From Nonomuraea angiospora (GTDB lineage Bacteria; Actinomycetota; Actinomycetes; Streptosporangiales; Streptosporangiaceae): a stretch of DNA of 64,000 nt. Below are positions 24,173 through 32,624 of this stretch, one piece after another (the first letter of the stretch is position 1; every line of letters begins with the position of its first letter). A program made the position numbers and the translations under genes. The notes below the pieces were generated by a model, which made no database searches, was not told the DNA's origin, and was given only the letters and a program-made list of their open reading frames with translations. The stretch covers positions 7,192,001-7,256,000 of the forward strand of contig NZ_JADBEK010000001.1 of NCBI RefSeq assembly GCF_014873145.1, in the 5' to 3' direction.

Positions 24173-25492
24173 CTATGAGCAGGTGATGCCGGTCGGGCCG
24201 GCCGTGGACGGGCCGTTGGCCTGGTAGCCGAAGGTGGCCGTCGCGCCCGCCGCGAGGCTCGTGGCCCAGGTCGGCGCCTTGATCGTCCACGTGGCGCCCG
24301 ACGACGTGACGGTGGACCCCCAGCCGTTGACGAGGGTCACGCCGGGCGGCGCGGTCCACGTGATCGTCCAGTTGTTCCAGGCCGTGGTGCCCGTGTTCTT
24401 CACGGTGACGTTGGCCGTGAAGCCGCCCTGCCAGGAGCTGGCGACCTGGTGGCTCACGTCGCAGGAGACGCCGGTGCCGCCCGTGGGCGTGACGGTGGGG
24501 GTCACGGTCGGGGTGACCGTCGGGGTCGGCGTGGGCGTGGAGGTCGGGCCCTGTGAGGTGGTGTAGGTGACCTTGGTGTACGCCGCGCCGCACGGGCTGC
24601 AGGCCGTCGGCAGCGAGAAGCTGTACACGCGCCCGCCGTTGATCAGCGTGTCCGTGGCGTCCCGCACCCGGATCTGGAACTGGCCGGCTCCCGACGTGGT
24701 CCCGCCGATGACGTAGGACTGGCCCATGTCGCCGTTCATCTGGGCCGGCTGCCAGGCGCCGTTGGCGTAGTACTCGACGCCGTGGATGCCGTTGGCCAGG
24801 TGCGAGACGGAGATGGCCGGCCACCAGACCTGGGCGCCCTGCATGAACCCGATGTTGATGTCGCCGCTGTAGTTGGGCGCGGGGACGAACGACCAGGTGA
24901 CGTGCCGGTTGTTCCAGTGGTTGGGGTACATGTCCCCGATCGCGCCGCCGTTCTTCACGAACCGGTTGAGCGAGTCCTTGGACAGGTCCAGGTGGTAGGG
25001 GTCGTCGCGGCACCAGCCGTTGGAGTCACCGCAGCTGTCGGCGACGAGCATGGTCAGCTTCGCGCCGTTGTAGGCGTCGGAGACCCAGGAGCCGTTGCGG
25101 CAGAACGCCTGGTTCGGCGCGCCGTCGTTGGTGCCCGTGCAGTAGTCGCTGATCTCGACCTGCACGTAGCGGCCGCAGTTGAGGCCGTTGTTCCATGACC
25201 CGGCCTTGCTGAGGTTGGCTCCCGTCAGCGGCCGGGGGTAGAAGGCGTAGTCGCCGGGGGTGTTGTAGACGTTGAGCGCGACGAAGTCCTGCGAGTCGAG
25301 GTTCGCCTGGGGCAGCCCGCAGCCGCCGTACGGCGCGCCGAGTCCGTCGAAGTAGGTGGCGTTGCCGGTCACCGGGCCGGGCGGGTCGCTGACCGCGCCG
25401 GCGGACTGTTCGGTCAGGGACACGAAGGCGCAGAGCACGACCAGGAAACCGGGAAGCAGGATGGCCGGCAACCGGCGACGAACGTAACTCAT
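24173..25492 (-). CDS. Secreted expansin-like protein with CBM2
   Basis: 439 residues. Signal peptide about 1-33. Residues 40-215 form a double-psi beta-barrel of the expansin/GH45-like type (GNATYFDGLGAPYGGCG, VQVEISDYC, LDLSKDSLNRF with its Asp). Residues 220-310 resemble the expansin C-terminal sheet domain (WWPAISVSHLANGIHGVEYY). A Pro/Thr linker leads to a CBM2 at about 340-439 with Trp residues (SSWQGGFTANVTVKNTG, WTITWTAP). The predicted role is non-hydrolytic loosening of cellulose. Its 3' end lies 4 bp from the convergent lacI end, so its regulation is probably separate. Confidence 0.87.
   Translation of the reverse strand: MSYVRRRLPAILLPGFLVVLCAFVSLTEQSAGAVSDPPGPVTGNATYFDGLGAPYGGCGLPQANLDSQDFVALNVYNTPGDYAFYPRPLTGANLSKAGSWNNGLNCGRYVQVEISDYCTGTNDGAPNQAFCRNGSWVSDAYNGAKLTMLVADSCGDSNGWCRDDPYHLDLSKDSLNRFVKNGGAIGDMYPNHWNNRHVTWSFVPAPNYSGDINIGFMQGAQVWWPAISVSHLANGIHGVEYYANGAWQPAQMNGDMGQSYVIGGTTSGAGQFQIRVRDATDTLINGGRVYSFSLPTACSPCGAAYTKVTYTTSQGPTSTPTPTPTVTPTVTPTVTPTGGTGVSCDVSHQVASSWQGGFTANVTVKNTGTTAWNNWTITWTAPPGVTLVNGWGSTVTSSGATWTIKAPTWATSLAAGATATFGYQANGPSTAGPTGITCS
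24483..24551 (-). repeat. Thr-Pro linker coding repeat
   Basis: Degenerate 6- and 12-bp units encode (V)TPTVTPT and TPTPT between the expansin part and CBM2. An ordinary low-complexity linker repeat, prone to slippage. Confidence 0.8.
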
Positions 25493-25610
25493 CGGACTCC
25501 CAACCCAGAAAGGTTCGGATCGACTCTTTCCGCGGAGCTACGGCCGGTCAAGGGCGGGCGATCGCGACCTGGGCGAACACGCCGGTAAGCCTGTAACTTT
25601 CATCGGCCCG

Positions 25611-26819
25611 CTATGCCACCGCGCCGTCCACGAGCTGCTGGACCCGCGCGGGGGTGTAGATGCCGTCGACGAGCAGCTGCGCCAGGCCGAGCACGCCCGC
25701 GTGCGGGTCGAGGTCGCTGCGCACGATCTGCAGGTTGCGGGTGGCCAGCGGGAGCGAGCGCCGGTAGACGATCTCGCGGATGCCGGCGAAGAGCTGCTCG
25801 TCGGTGTGGGCGAGCTGGCCGCCGATGGCGATGACGCGCGGGTTGAACAGGTTGACCGTGTCGGCGATCGCGCCGCCGAGGATGCGGGCCGCGCGCCGGG
25901 CGAGCCGCACCGCGACGAGGTCGCCGCTGCGGATCAGGCGTACGGCGTCGTCCACGGTGGTCACGTCGCGGCCCGCCTCGCGCAGGTCGCGCACGATGGC
26001 CCAGCCCCCGGCGTACGCCTCGACGCAGCCCGCGTTGCCGCACCGGCAGATGGGCGGCTCGGCCACGTCGTCCACCGTGACCTGGATGTGGCCGACGTCG
26101 CCGGCCGCGCCGTCGGCGCCGCGGTGCACCTTGCCGCTGGCGATGAGGCCGGTGCCGACGCCGGTGCCGATCTTGAGCATGAGCAGGTGGGGCACGTCCG
26201 GGTAGCGCAGTCGCTGCTCGCCGTACGCCATGGCGTTGACGTCCTTGTCCACCAGGACGGGGCAGTCGAAGCGGGAGCGGAACCAGCCGGGGATGTCGTA
26301 GCGGTCCCAGCCGGTCATGATCGGCGGGCTGACGACCCGTCCGGTCTCGAAGTCCACCGGGCCCGGCACGTCGAGACCGATGCCGAGCACCTCGCCGGGC
26401 TTGCGCCTGGCCGCGGCGAGGACCTCGGTGAACAGCTCGTCCACGATGGTGAGGATGGCCTGCGGGCCCGCCGTCACCTCGGCGCGGACCTCGCGCTCGG
26501 CCCGCACCTCGCCGGCCAGGTCGCACACGGCGGCCCGCAGGCCGGTCGCGCCGATGTCGGCCACCAGCAGCACCCCGCGGTCGCGGTTGACCACGAACTG
26601 GCCCGCCGGGCGGCCGCGGGTGCGCGCCTCCTCCTCGGCGGGCATCAGCAGGCCGGCCGCGAGCAGGCCGTCGAGCCGCTGGTTGACGGTGGTGCGCGAC
26701 AGGCCGGTGTGGCGCATCACGTCGGCCTTCGTCAGGCCGTCGGGAGCGTCGCGGAACAGGCTGAGGATCTCGCCTGAGCTGGCTCCCCGCCACACGCCGG
26801 GCAGGCTCGGTGCATCCAT
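25611..26819 (-). CDS. ROK family transcriptional regulator
   Basis: 402 residues from ATG 26819. N-terminal winged helix (about 20-75; LTKADVMRHTGLSRTTVNQRL) followed by a ROK sugar-kinase-like domain with IGATGLRAAV (phosphate loop), IGTGVGTGL and the ROK cysteine zinc motif CRCGNAGCVEAY. Such regulators bind sugars or sugar phosphates. It is divergent from the ketose-type ABC operon, with a 21-bp inverted repeat between them, and is expected to repress it. Confidence 0.9.
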   Translation of the reverse strand: MDAPSLPGVWRGASSGEILSLFRDAPDGLTKADVMRHTGLSRTTVNQRLDGLLAAGLLMPAEEEARTRGRPAGQFVVNRDRGVLLVADIGATGLRAAVCDLAGEVRAEREVRAEVTAGPQAILTIVDELFTEVLAAARRKPGEVLGIGLDVPGPVDFETGRVVSPPIMTGWDRYDIPGWFRSRFDCPVLVDKDVNAMAYGEQRLRYPDVPHLLMLKIGTGVGTGLIASGKVHRGADGAAGDVGHIQVTVDDVAEPPICRCGNAGCVEAYAGGWAIVRDLREAGRDVTTVDDAVRLIRSGDLVAVRLARRAARILGGAIADTVNLFNPRVIAIGGQLAHTDEQLFAGIREIVYRRSLPLATRNLQIVRSDLDPHAGVLGLAQLLVDGIYTPARVQQLVDGAVA

Positions 26820-26865
26820 AGGGGTCACTCTAGCTATGTCTCCCACTAGACGGAAGTTAGCCATG

Positions 26866-26886
26866 TTTCGACATAAAAAGTCGAAA
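26866..26886. promoter_or_regulatory. Inverted repeat, candidate ROK operator
   Basis: TTTCGAC-ATAAAAA-GTCGAAA: perfect 7-bp arms around an AT-rich centre, in the 132-bp gap between the ROK gene and the divergent ABC operon. AT-rich centres with TTnC/GnAA arms are common for ROK operators. Confidence 0.65.
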
Positions 26887-26951
26887 GGGGTGTTGCAATC
26901 TAACGGAAACACTGGTTACGGTCATGCCATCGACGCTGAAAGGGGCATCCG

Positions 26952-28004
26952 ATGATGGCCAACACCCGAGGTCGCCGCACCGCGGCCCTCAGCGCGGCTC
27001 TCGCTGCGGGCGCGCTCGCGCTGGCCGCCTGCGGTTCCGGCGAGACCACCGGGGCCACCCCCGCGGCCGGGGAGGCGGGCACCGCGGCCCCCAAGATCGC
27101 CGCGGTGATCAAGGGGCTGGACAACCCGTTCTTCCAGACGATGAAGCAGGGCATGGACGACCAGGCCGCCACCGCCAAGGTGCCGGTCACGGTCCAGGCG
27201 GCCAACGCCATCACGGACACGACCGGCCAGGCGGACAAGCTCAACGGCCTGGCCGGGCAGGACTTCTCCTGTTACGTGGTCAACCCGATCTCCGGCACCA
27301 ACTTGGTCCAGGGCCTGGCCCAGCTCTCCGCCCAGAACAAGACCGTGGTCAACATCGACAGCCCGATCGACGCGGCGGCGGCCAAGAGCGCGAACGTCAA
27401 GCTCGCGACGTACATCGGGACCGACAACGTCGAGGCCGGCAAGACGGCCGGGCAGCGCATGACCGAGCTGCTGGCCGACGGCGGCAACGTGGCGGCCATC
27501 GGCGGCATCGCGGGCGACGTGACCAGCGGCGCCCGGGTCGAGGGCTTCCAGCAGGGCCTCGGGCCCAAGGTCAAGATGGTGCAGACCGTCGCGGCCAACT
27601 GGGAGCGGCAGACCGCGCTCACCGCCGCCACCGACGTGTTGCAGGCGCACCCCGACCTGGCCGGATTCTTCGTCGCCAACGACGACATGGGGCTGGGCGT
27701 GGCGCGCGCCGTCGCCAACGCGGGCAAGGCCGGCAAGGTCAGGGTCATCAGCGTCGACGGCATCAAGGACGCGCTCAACGCGGTCAAGGCGGGCACCCTG
27801 GACGGCACCGTCGCCCAGTACCCGTACGCGATCGGGCTGATGGGCGTGGAGGCGTGCCAGGCGGCGGCGGCCGGCAAGACGCTGCCCGCCAGCGTCAAGG
27901 CCCCGGTCGAGCTGGTCACCAAGGACAACGCGGACAAGGCGCTGGCGGCCACACCCAAGCCGTTCGGCAGCTACGACGACCCGTTCGCGTCCCTCATCAA
28001 GTAG
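26952..28004 (+). CDS. Sugar-binding lipoprotein, RbsB/FrcB type
   Basis: 350 residues. Lipobox LAAC at about 23-26. The peripla_BP_4 fold is indicated by AAVIKGLDNPFFQTMKQGM, VVNPISGTNL, FFVANDDMGLGVARAV and VISVDGIKDAL. Extracellular receptor of a CUT2 importer for a monosaccharide. GAAAGGGG precedes the tandem ATG start. First gene of a six-part operon (26952-31350). Confidence 0.9.
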   Translation: MMANTRGRRTAALSAALAAGALALAACGSGETTGATPAAGEAGTAAPKIAAVIKGLDNPFFQTMKQGMDDQAATAKVPVTVQAANAITDTTGQADKLNGLAGQDFSCYVVNPISGTNLVQGLAQLSAQNKTVVNIDSPIDAAAAKSANVKLATYIGTDNVEAGKTAGQRMTELLADGGNVAAIGGIAGDVTSGARVEGFQQGLGPKVKMVQTVAANWERQTALTAATDVLQAHPDLAGFFVANDDMGLGVARAVANAGKAGKVRVISVDGIKDALNAVKAGTLDGTVAQYPYAIGLMGVEACQAAAAGKTLPASVKAPVELVTKDNADKALAATPKPFGSYDDPFASLIK

Positions 28005-28059
28005 CGCCTACGCCGTCCTGCCCCGGCCGTCCGGCCCGGTGGGACGAGGAGTGACAGAC

Positions 28060-29034
28060 ATGGCAAACGCAACGCTCGCGGCCCGCGACGGAGAGCACTG
28101 GGCCGCGAAGCTGAAAGACGTCGGGTTCTGGGCGGAGTGGGCGGCCCTGGTCGGACTGGTCGTCCTGGTGATCGTGTTCCAGGCGCTCAACCCCACCTTC
28201 CTCAGCCCCGGCAACATCACCTCCATGCTGCTGGCCGCCGCGATCCTGATCGTGCTGGCCGTGGGCCAGACGTTCGTGATCGCCACCGCCGGCATCGACC
28301 TGTCGATCGCCTCGGCGATGACGCTGGGCGCGGTGGTCTTCGGCCAGGCGTACACGGCGCAGTGGGGGCTGGCGCTCTCCTGCGTGGCGGGCGTGCTCGC
28401 CGCGGCGTTGGCGGGCCTGGTCAACGGCATGCTCACCGCCTGGGGGAAGATCGCGGACTTCATCGTGACGCTGGGCATGCTCTCGGCGGCCTCCGGTCTG
28501 GCGCTGATCCTCTCCGACGGCAAGCCGGTCACGATCATCGACCCGGCGCTGCTCGCCCTGTCCACCGGGCGGGTGGGGATCTTCGGCTACTCGTTCCTGA
28601 TCGCGATCGCGGTCGCGATCGTGGCGCACGTCGTGCTGTTCCACACCAGGTTCGGCACCCACGTGCTGGCCACCGGCGGCTCGCCGGAGTCGGCCAACGC
28701 GATGGGCATCAGCACCCGGCGGATCAAGATCGCCGTCTACACCATCAGCGGCGTGCTGGCCGGGGTGGGGGCGCTGCTCCTGGTCGCCCGCGTCGGCGCG
28801 GCCGAACCCGCCTCCAACACCTCCTTCCTGCTCAACTCCGTGGCCGCGGTCGTGCTCGGCGGCGTGAGCCTCTTCGGCGGGCGGGGCACCATCATCGGCC
28901 CGGTCATCGGCGCGCTGCTGCTGGTCGCGCTGGTCAACGGGCTGACCCTGCTCGGGGTCTCCCAGTTCTACCAACCGCTGGCCGTCGGCGTCGTCGTGGT
29001 GCTGGCCGCCCTGCTCACAAGGTTCCAGCGATGA
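28060..29034 (+). CDS. CUT2 ABC transporter permease, RbsC/FrcC type
   Basis: 324 residues, about nine to ten membrane helices. Signature segments include IATAGIDLSIASAMTL, TLGMLSAASGL and AMGISTRRIKIAVYTISG (the loop that contacts the ATPase). ATG 28060 follows GAGGAG; an upstream GTG/ATG frame start at 28039 has no SD. Overlaps the ATPase gene by 4 bp. Confidence 0.9.
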   Translation: MANATLAARDGEHWAAKLKDVGFWAEWAALVGLVVLVIVFQALNPTFLSPGNITSMLLAAAILIVLAVGQTFVIATAGIDLSIASAMTLGAVVFGQAYTAQWGLALSCVAGVLAAALAGLVNGMLTAWGKIADFIVTLGMLSAASGLALILSDGKPVTIIDPALLALSTGRVGIFGYSFLIAIAVAIVAHVVLFHTRFGTHVLATGGSPESANAMGISTRRIKIAVYTISGVLAGVGALLLVARVGAAEPASNTSFLLNSVAAVVLGGVSLFGGRGTIIGPVIGALLLVALVNGLTLLGVSQFYQPLAVGVVVVLAALLTRFQR

Positions 29035-29786
29035 CCGAGAACGGCACTCCCCTGCTCGAGACCCATGACGTCTCCCTGGCCTTCGGCAGCGTCCGCGCGC
29101 TGGCCGACGTCTCCCTCACCCTGCGCCGTGGCGAGATCACCGCGCTGGTCGGCGACAACGGCGCGGGCAAGTCCACCCTCGTCCGCTGCATCTCCGGCAT
29201 CCACCGGCCGCAGAGCGGGCGCATCGTCTTCGACGGCGCCGAGACCGACTTCCGCTCCCCCGAGGACGCCCGCGAGGCGGGCATCGAGACCGTTCACCAG
29301 AACCTCGCGCTGGTGGAGGACCTCACGGTGTGGCAGAACCTGTTCCTCAACCGCGAGATCGTCCGCAGGTTCGGCCCGGTCGCCCTGCTCGACCGGCGCG
29401 CCATGCAGGCCCGCGCCCGCGAGATGGTCTCCACGCTCGCCGTCAACGTGCCCGCGGTGAAGTCCCGGGTGCGCCGGCTCTCGGGCGGCCAGCGCCAGGC
29501 GGTGGCCATCTGCCGCGCCGCCGGGTTCAGCTCCAAGCTCGTGATCATGGACGAGCCCACGGCCGCGCTCGGCGTGCAGGAGACCGCCCGGGTCGAGGAG
29601 CTGATCCTCAGACTCCGCGACGAGGGCCACGCGGTCCTGCTCATCAGCCACAACTTCGCCCAGGTCATGCGGCTCAGCCAGCAGGTGTGGGTGATGCGGG
29701 CCGGGCGGTGCGTGGGCGGGCGGCGTACGGCCGAGACCACCGGCGAGGAGATCGTCGCCCTGATCACCGGCGCGCTCAGCAACTGA
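29031..29786 (+). CDS. CUT2 ABC transporter ATPase, single-domain (FrcA type)
   Basis: 251 residues with one nucleotide-binding domain: Walker A GDNGAGKST near 40-48, signature LSGGQRQ, Walker B VIMDEPT and His loop ISHN. Most CUT2 systems (RbsA) use a double-domain ATPase of about 500 residues; a single-domain version is typical of FrcA from fructose importers, supporting a ketose substrate. Confidence 0.9.
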   Translation: MTENGTPLLETHDVSLAFGSVRALADVSLTLRRGEITALVGDNGAGKSTLVRCISGIHRPQSGRIVFDGAETDFRSPEDAREAGIETVHQNLALVEDLTVWQNLFLNREIVRRFGPVALLDRRAMQARAREMVSTLAVNVPAVKSRVRRLSGGQRQAVAICRAAGFSSKLVIMDEPTAALGVQETARVEELILRLRDEGHAVLLISHNFAQVMRLSQQVWVMRAGRCVGGRRTAETTGEEIVALITGALSN

Positions 29787-29815
29787 CTCACGCCCCAGAA
29801 AGGCAACCCATCCAG

Positions 29816-30685
29816 ATGACCACCAATCCCATCGGCGTCCACGCTCTCGTCTGGGTCGGCGACACCGGCCCGGCCTCGCTGGCGTACGCGATCGACAAGA
29901 CCAAGGCGACCGGCTTCGACCTGCTGGAGATCTCGCTGCACGACTCGCCGAACCTCGACGTCGCGGCGGCGCGCGAGGCCCTGCGTACGGCGGGGCTGGG
30001 CGTGGCCTGCTCCCGCGGCCTCGCCTTCGACGCCGACGTCTCCAGCGACGACCCGGCCGTGGTCGAGCGCGGCGAGAAGCTGCTGCACGACTCCCTGGCC
30101 ACCACCCGCGAGCTCGGCGGCACCCACTTCACCGGCGCGCTCTACAGCGCGCTCGGCAAGTACGGCCGCCCGCTCACCGAGGCGGGGCGGCGCAACGTGG
30201 TCGCGGTGCTGCGCCGGCTGGCCCAGGAGGCGAGCGGCCACGGCATGACGCTCGGCCTGGAGATCTGCAACCGGTACGAGACCAACGTCATCAACACCGC
30301 CCGGGACGCCCTGCGGCTCGCCGACGACATCGGCGAGGACAACGTGCTGATCCACCTCGACACCTACCACATGAACATCGAGGAGGACGACCTCGTACGC
30401 CCCGTGCGCGAGGTCGGCGACCGGCTGGGCTACGTCCACATCGGCGAGAACCACCGCGGCTACCTCGGCTCCGGCCACCTGGACTTCACCGCGTTCTTCC
30501 ACGCCCTGGGCGACATCGGGTACCAGGGGCCGATCACCTTCGAGTCGTTCTCCTCGGCGGTCGTGATGGAAGGGCTCTCCAACGACCTGGCCATCTGGCG
30601 CAACCTGTGGGACGACGGCGAAGACCTCGCCCGGCACGCCCGCGCCTTCATCGCCGGCCGGCTCCACACCAGCCGAGCCCGATGA
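29816..30685 (+). CDS. Ketose 3-epimerase family protein (D-tagatose/D-psicose 3-epimerase type)
   Basis: 289 residues, the family length. The TIM-barrel metal ligands of tagatose/psicose 3-epimerases are recognisable: Glu in LGLEICNRYE, Asp and the following helix in HLDTYHMNIEE, His in YVHIGENHRGYLGSG, and Glu in ITFESF. These enzymes interconvert ketohexoses at C3 (for example psicose and fructose). A role as hydroxypyruvate-isomerase-like or other sugar isomerase cannot be excluded. It overlaps the kinase gene by 4 bp. Confidence 0.85.
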   Translation: MTTNPIGVHALVWVGDTGPASLAYAIDKTKATGFDLLEISLHDSPNLDVAAAREALRTAGLGVACSRGLAFDADVSSDDPAVVERGEKLLHDSLATTRELGGTHFTGALYSALGKYGRPLTEAGRRNVVAVLRRLAQEASGHGMTLGLEICNRYETNVINTARDALRLADDIGEDNVLIHLDTYHMNIEEDDLVRPVREVGDRLGYVHIGENHRGYLGSGHLDFTAFFHALGDIGYQGPITFESFSSAVVMEGLSNDLAIWRNLWDDGEDLARHARAFIAGRLHTSRAR

Positions 30686-31350
30686 ACCTGGACGACCTCC
30701 TCGCCCGCGCCCGTGCCTGGAGCGGCCGGCGGGCCCTGCTGGGCATCACCGGCGGCCCCGGCGCGGGCAAGACCACGCTCGCGGTGACCCTCACGCGCCT
30801 GCTCCGTCAGGAGCCGCCCCCCGGCCTCACCCCCGACTGGGTGGCCCACGTCCCGATGGACGGCTTCCACCTGGCCGACGTCGAGCTCGACCGGCTCGGC
30901 CGGCGCGAGCGCAAGGGCGCCCCCGACACCTTCGACGCCGCCGGCTACGCCGCGCTCCTGCGCCGCCTGCGCGAGGACGAGGAGGACGTGGTCTACGCCC
31001 CCGCCTTCGAGCGCGACCTGGAGCAGCCCATCGCCGGCAGCATCCCGGTCCCGCGCGCCGCCCGCCTGATCATCACCGAGGGCAACTACCTCCTGCTCGA
31101 CGAGGGCGACTGGGGCCGCGTGCGGCCCTGGCTGGACGAGGTCTGGTACTGCGATCTGGACCACGCCGAGCGCGTGGACCGGCTGGTCACCCGGCACATC
31201 CGCTTCGGCAAGCCGCCGGAGCACGCGGTGAGCTGGGTGGCGGAGGTCGACCAGCGCAACGCCGATCTGATCGCCACCACCAAGCCGAAGGCCGACCTGA
31301 TCGTCCCCGACGCCGTCATCCGGTCGATCGAGCATCCCGGGGGCATGTGA
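30682..31350 (+). CDS. P-loop sugar/nucleoside kinase (FrcK/uridine kinase-like)
   Basis: 222 residues. P-loop GGPGAGKTTL near 25-34, PMDGFHLAD, and IITEGNYLLLDEG typical of uridine-kinase-like proteins including FrcK and YggC. In the fructose frcBCAK operon such a kinase is encoded next to the transporter. Here it likely phosphorylates the imported or epimerised sugar. Last gene of the operon. Confidence 0.83.
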   Translation: MNLDDLLARARAWSGRRALLGITGGPGAGKTTLAVTLTRLLRQEPPPGLTPDWVAHVPMDGFHLADVELDRLGRRERKGAPDTFDAAGYAALLRRLREDEEDVVYAPAFERDLEQPIAGSIPVPRAARLIITEGNYLLLDEGDWGRVRPWLDEVWYCDLDHAERVDRLVTRHIRFGKPPEHAVSWVAEVDQRNADLIATTKPKADLIVPDAVIRSIEHPGGM

Positions 31351-31495
31351 GCGGCTGATACCTCCGGCACGGGCCGGATGCTTGCCGGATAAATCTTGAA
31401 AAAACTTCCGGGCGCGTGTCGAAAACGCCTCCCCCCGTTCGCAGCCTGTCCAGAGGGCCGGACGGACCGGCCCCGCCGACGCGAGGTTGACGACC

Positions 31496-32155
31496 ATGAC
31501 CCGGCAGCTTGCCCACTCCACCGCCCGCCCCCTCTCCACCCATCGCCTGCTCCTCGGCTGCGGCGTCGTCGCCGGCCCGTTCTACGTGATCGTCGCCCTC
31601 GCCCAGGCGTTCACCCGGCAGGGCTTCGACCTGGCCCGCCACCCGTGGAGCTTTCTCGCCAACGGCGAGCTCGGCTGGATCCAGACCGCCAACTTCGTCC
31701 TCACCGCCCTGGCCACCATCGCCGCCGCCGCCGGACTGCGCCGCGCGCTGGCGCCCGGCCGGGGAGCCCGGTGGGCGCCGGTCCTGGTCGGCGCGTTCGG
31801 CGCCAGCATGATCGGCGCCGCGATCTTCCCCGCCGACCCCGCGATGGGCTTCCCCGCCGGGACCCCGGAGGGCCCGGGCGTCGTCACCCTGTCGGGTACC
31901 CTGCACCTGGCCGCCGGCGGCGTCGGGTTCCTGTGCCTGGTCGCGGCCTGCTACGTCATCGCCTCCCGGCAGGCCCGCGAGGGCCGCGCGGGCTGGGCCC
32001 TGTACTCCCGCGTCACCGGCACGCTGTTCCTCGGCTCGTTCGTCGGCATCGCGAGCGGGGGCGGCGTCGTCTGGGCCAACCTGCTGTTCGTCGCGGGCAT
32101 CGTGGCGGTCTGGAGCTGGCTGTCGCTGCTGTCGCTGGACCTCTCCCGCGCCTGA
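31496..32155 (+). CDS. DUF998 family membrane protein
   Basis: 219 residues with about six membrane helices. Conserved features of DUF998: LARHPWSFLANGELGWIQTANF and IFPADPAMGFPAGTPEG. Function unknown. ATG 31496 follows GCGAGG. It precedes the DGPF/ECF42 pair by 37 bp and could be in the same transcript. Confidence 0.83.
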   Translation: MTRQLAHSTARPLSTHRLLLGCGVVAGPFYVIVALAQAFTRQGFDLARHPWSFLANGELGWIQTANFVLTALATIAAAAGLRRALAPGRGARWAPVLVGAFGASMIGAAIFPADPAMGFPAGTPEGPGVVTLSGTLHLAAGGVGFLCLVAACYVIASRQAREGRAGWALYSRVTGTLFLGSFVGIASGGGVVWANLLFVAGIVAVWSWLSLLSLDLSRA

Positions 32156-32192
32156 CCTTCCCTCCCCACCCATAGAGAAAGGAAATTTCACC

Positions 32193-32567
32193 ATGCGCTA
32201 CCTGGTCACCCTCAGAGTCGCCGCCCAGCCCGACGGGCCGCCGCCGGCCGAACTCATGGAGGCCATCTTCAAGCTCGGCCAAGAGGCCACCGAGGCCGGA
32301 GTCATGCTCGACAACAGCGGCCTGGCCCCCAGCTCCGAGGGGGCGCGGGTCGAGGTGAGCGGGGGCCGGCTGACCGTCAGCGACGGGCCGTTCGCCGAGG
32401 CCAAGGAGCTGATCAGCTACGCACTGTACGAGGTCAGGAGCAAGGAGGAAGCCGTGGAGTGGACCACCCGCTTCGTCAAGCTGCACCGTGACCTGTGGCC
32501 GGGATGGGAGGGCGAGTCGGACGTGCTGCGGCTGTTCGGGCCCGAGGACTTCGCCCCACCGGCCTGA
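32193..32567 (+). CDS. YCII-related DGPF protein
   Basis: 124 residues. MRYLVTLRVA start, GRLTVSDGPFAEAKELI (the DGPF motif near 67-70) and the C-terminal helix mark a YCII/DGPF-family protein. Genes of this family stand next to ECF42 sigma factors across actinobacteria, exactly as here. Biochemical role unknown; an AGAAAGGAAA SD precedes the ATG. Confidence 0.9.
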   Translation: MRYLVTLRVAAQPDGPPPAELMEAIFKLGQEATEAGVMLDNSGLAPSSEGARVEVSGGRLTVSDGPFAEAKELISYALYEVRSKEEAVEWTTRFVKLHRDLWPGWEGESDVLRLFGPEDFAPPA

Positions 32568-32624
32568 CCCTGCGCCCATCCGGCCGCGGCCGTGCGCCGC
32601 GGCCGGATGCGGTATGCAGGACGC

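Noticed and set aside
24483..24551. Possible CRISPR-like or minisatellite repeat
   Set aside because: The units are short, continuous and in frame, coding a Thr-Pro linker between two domains.
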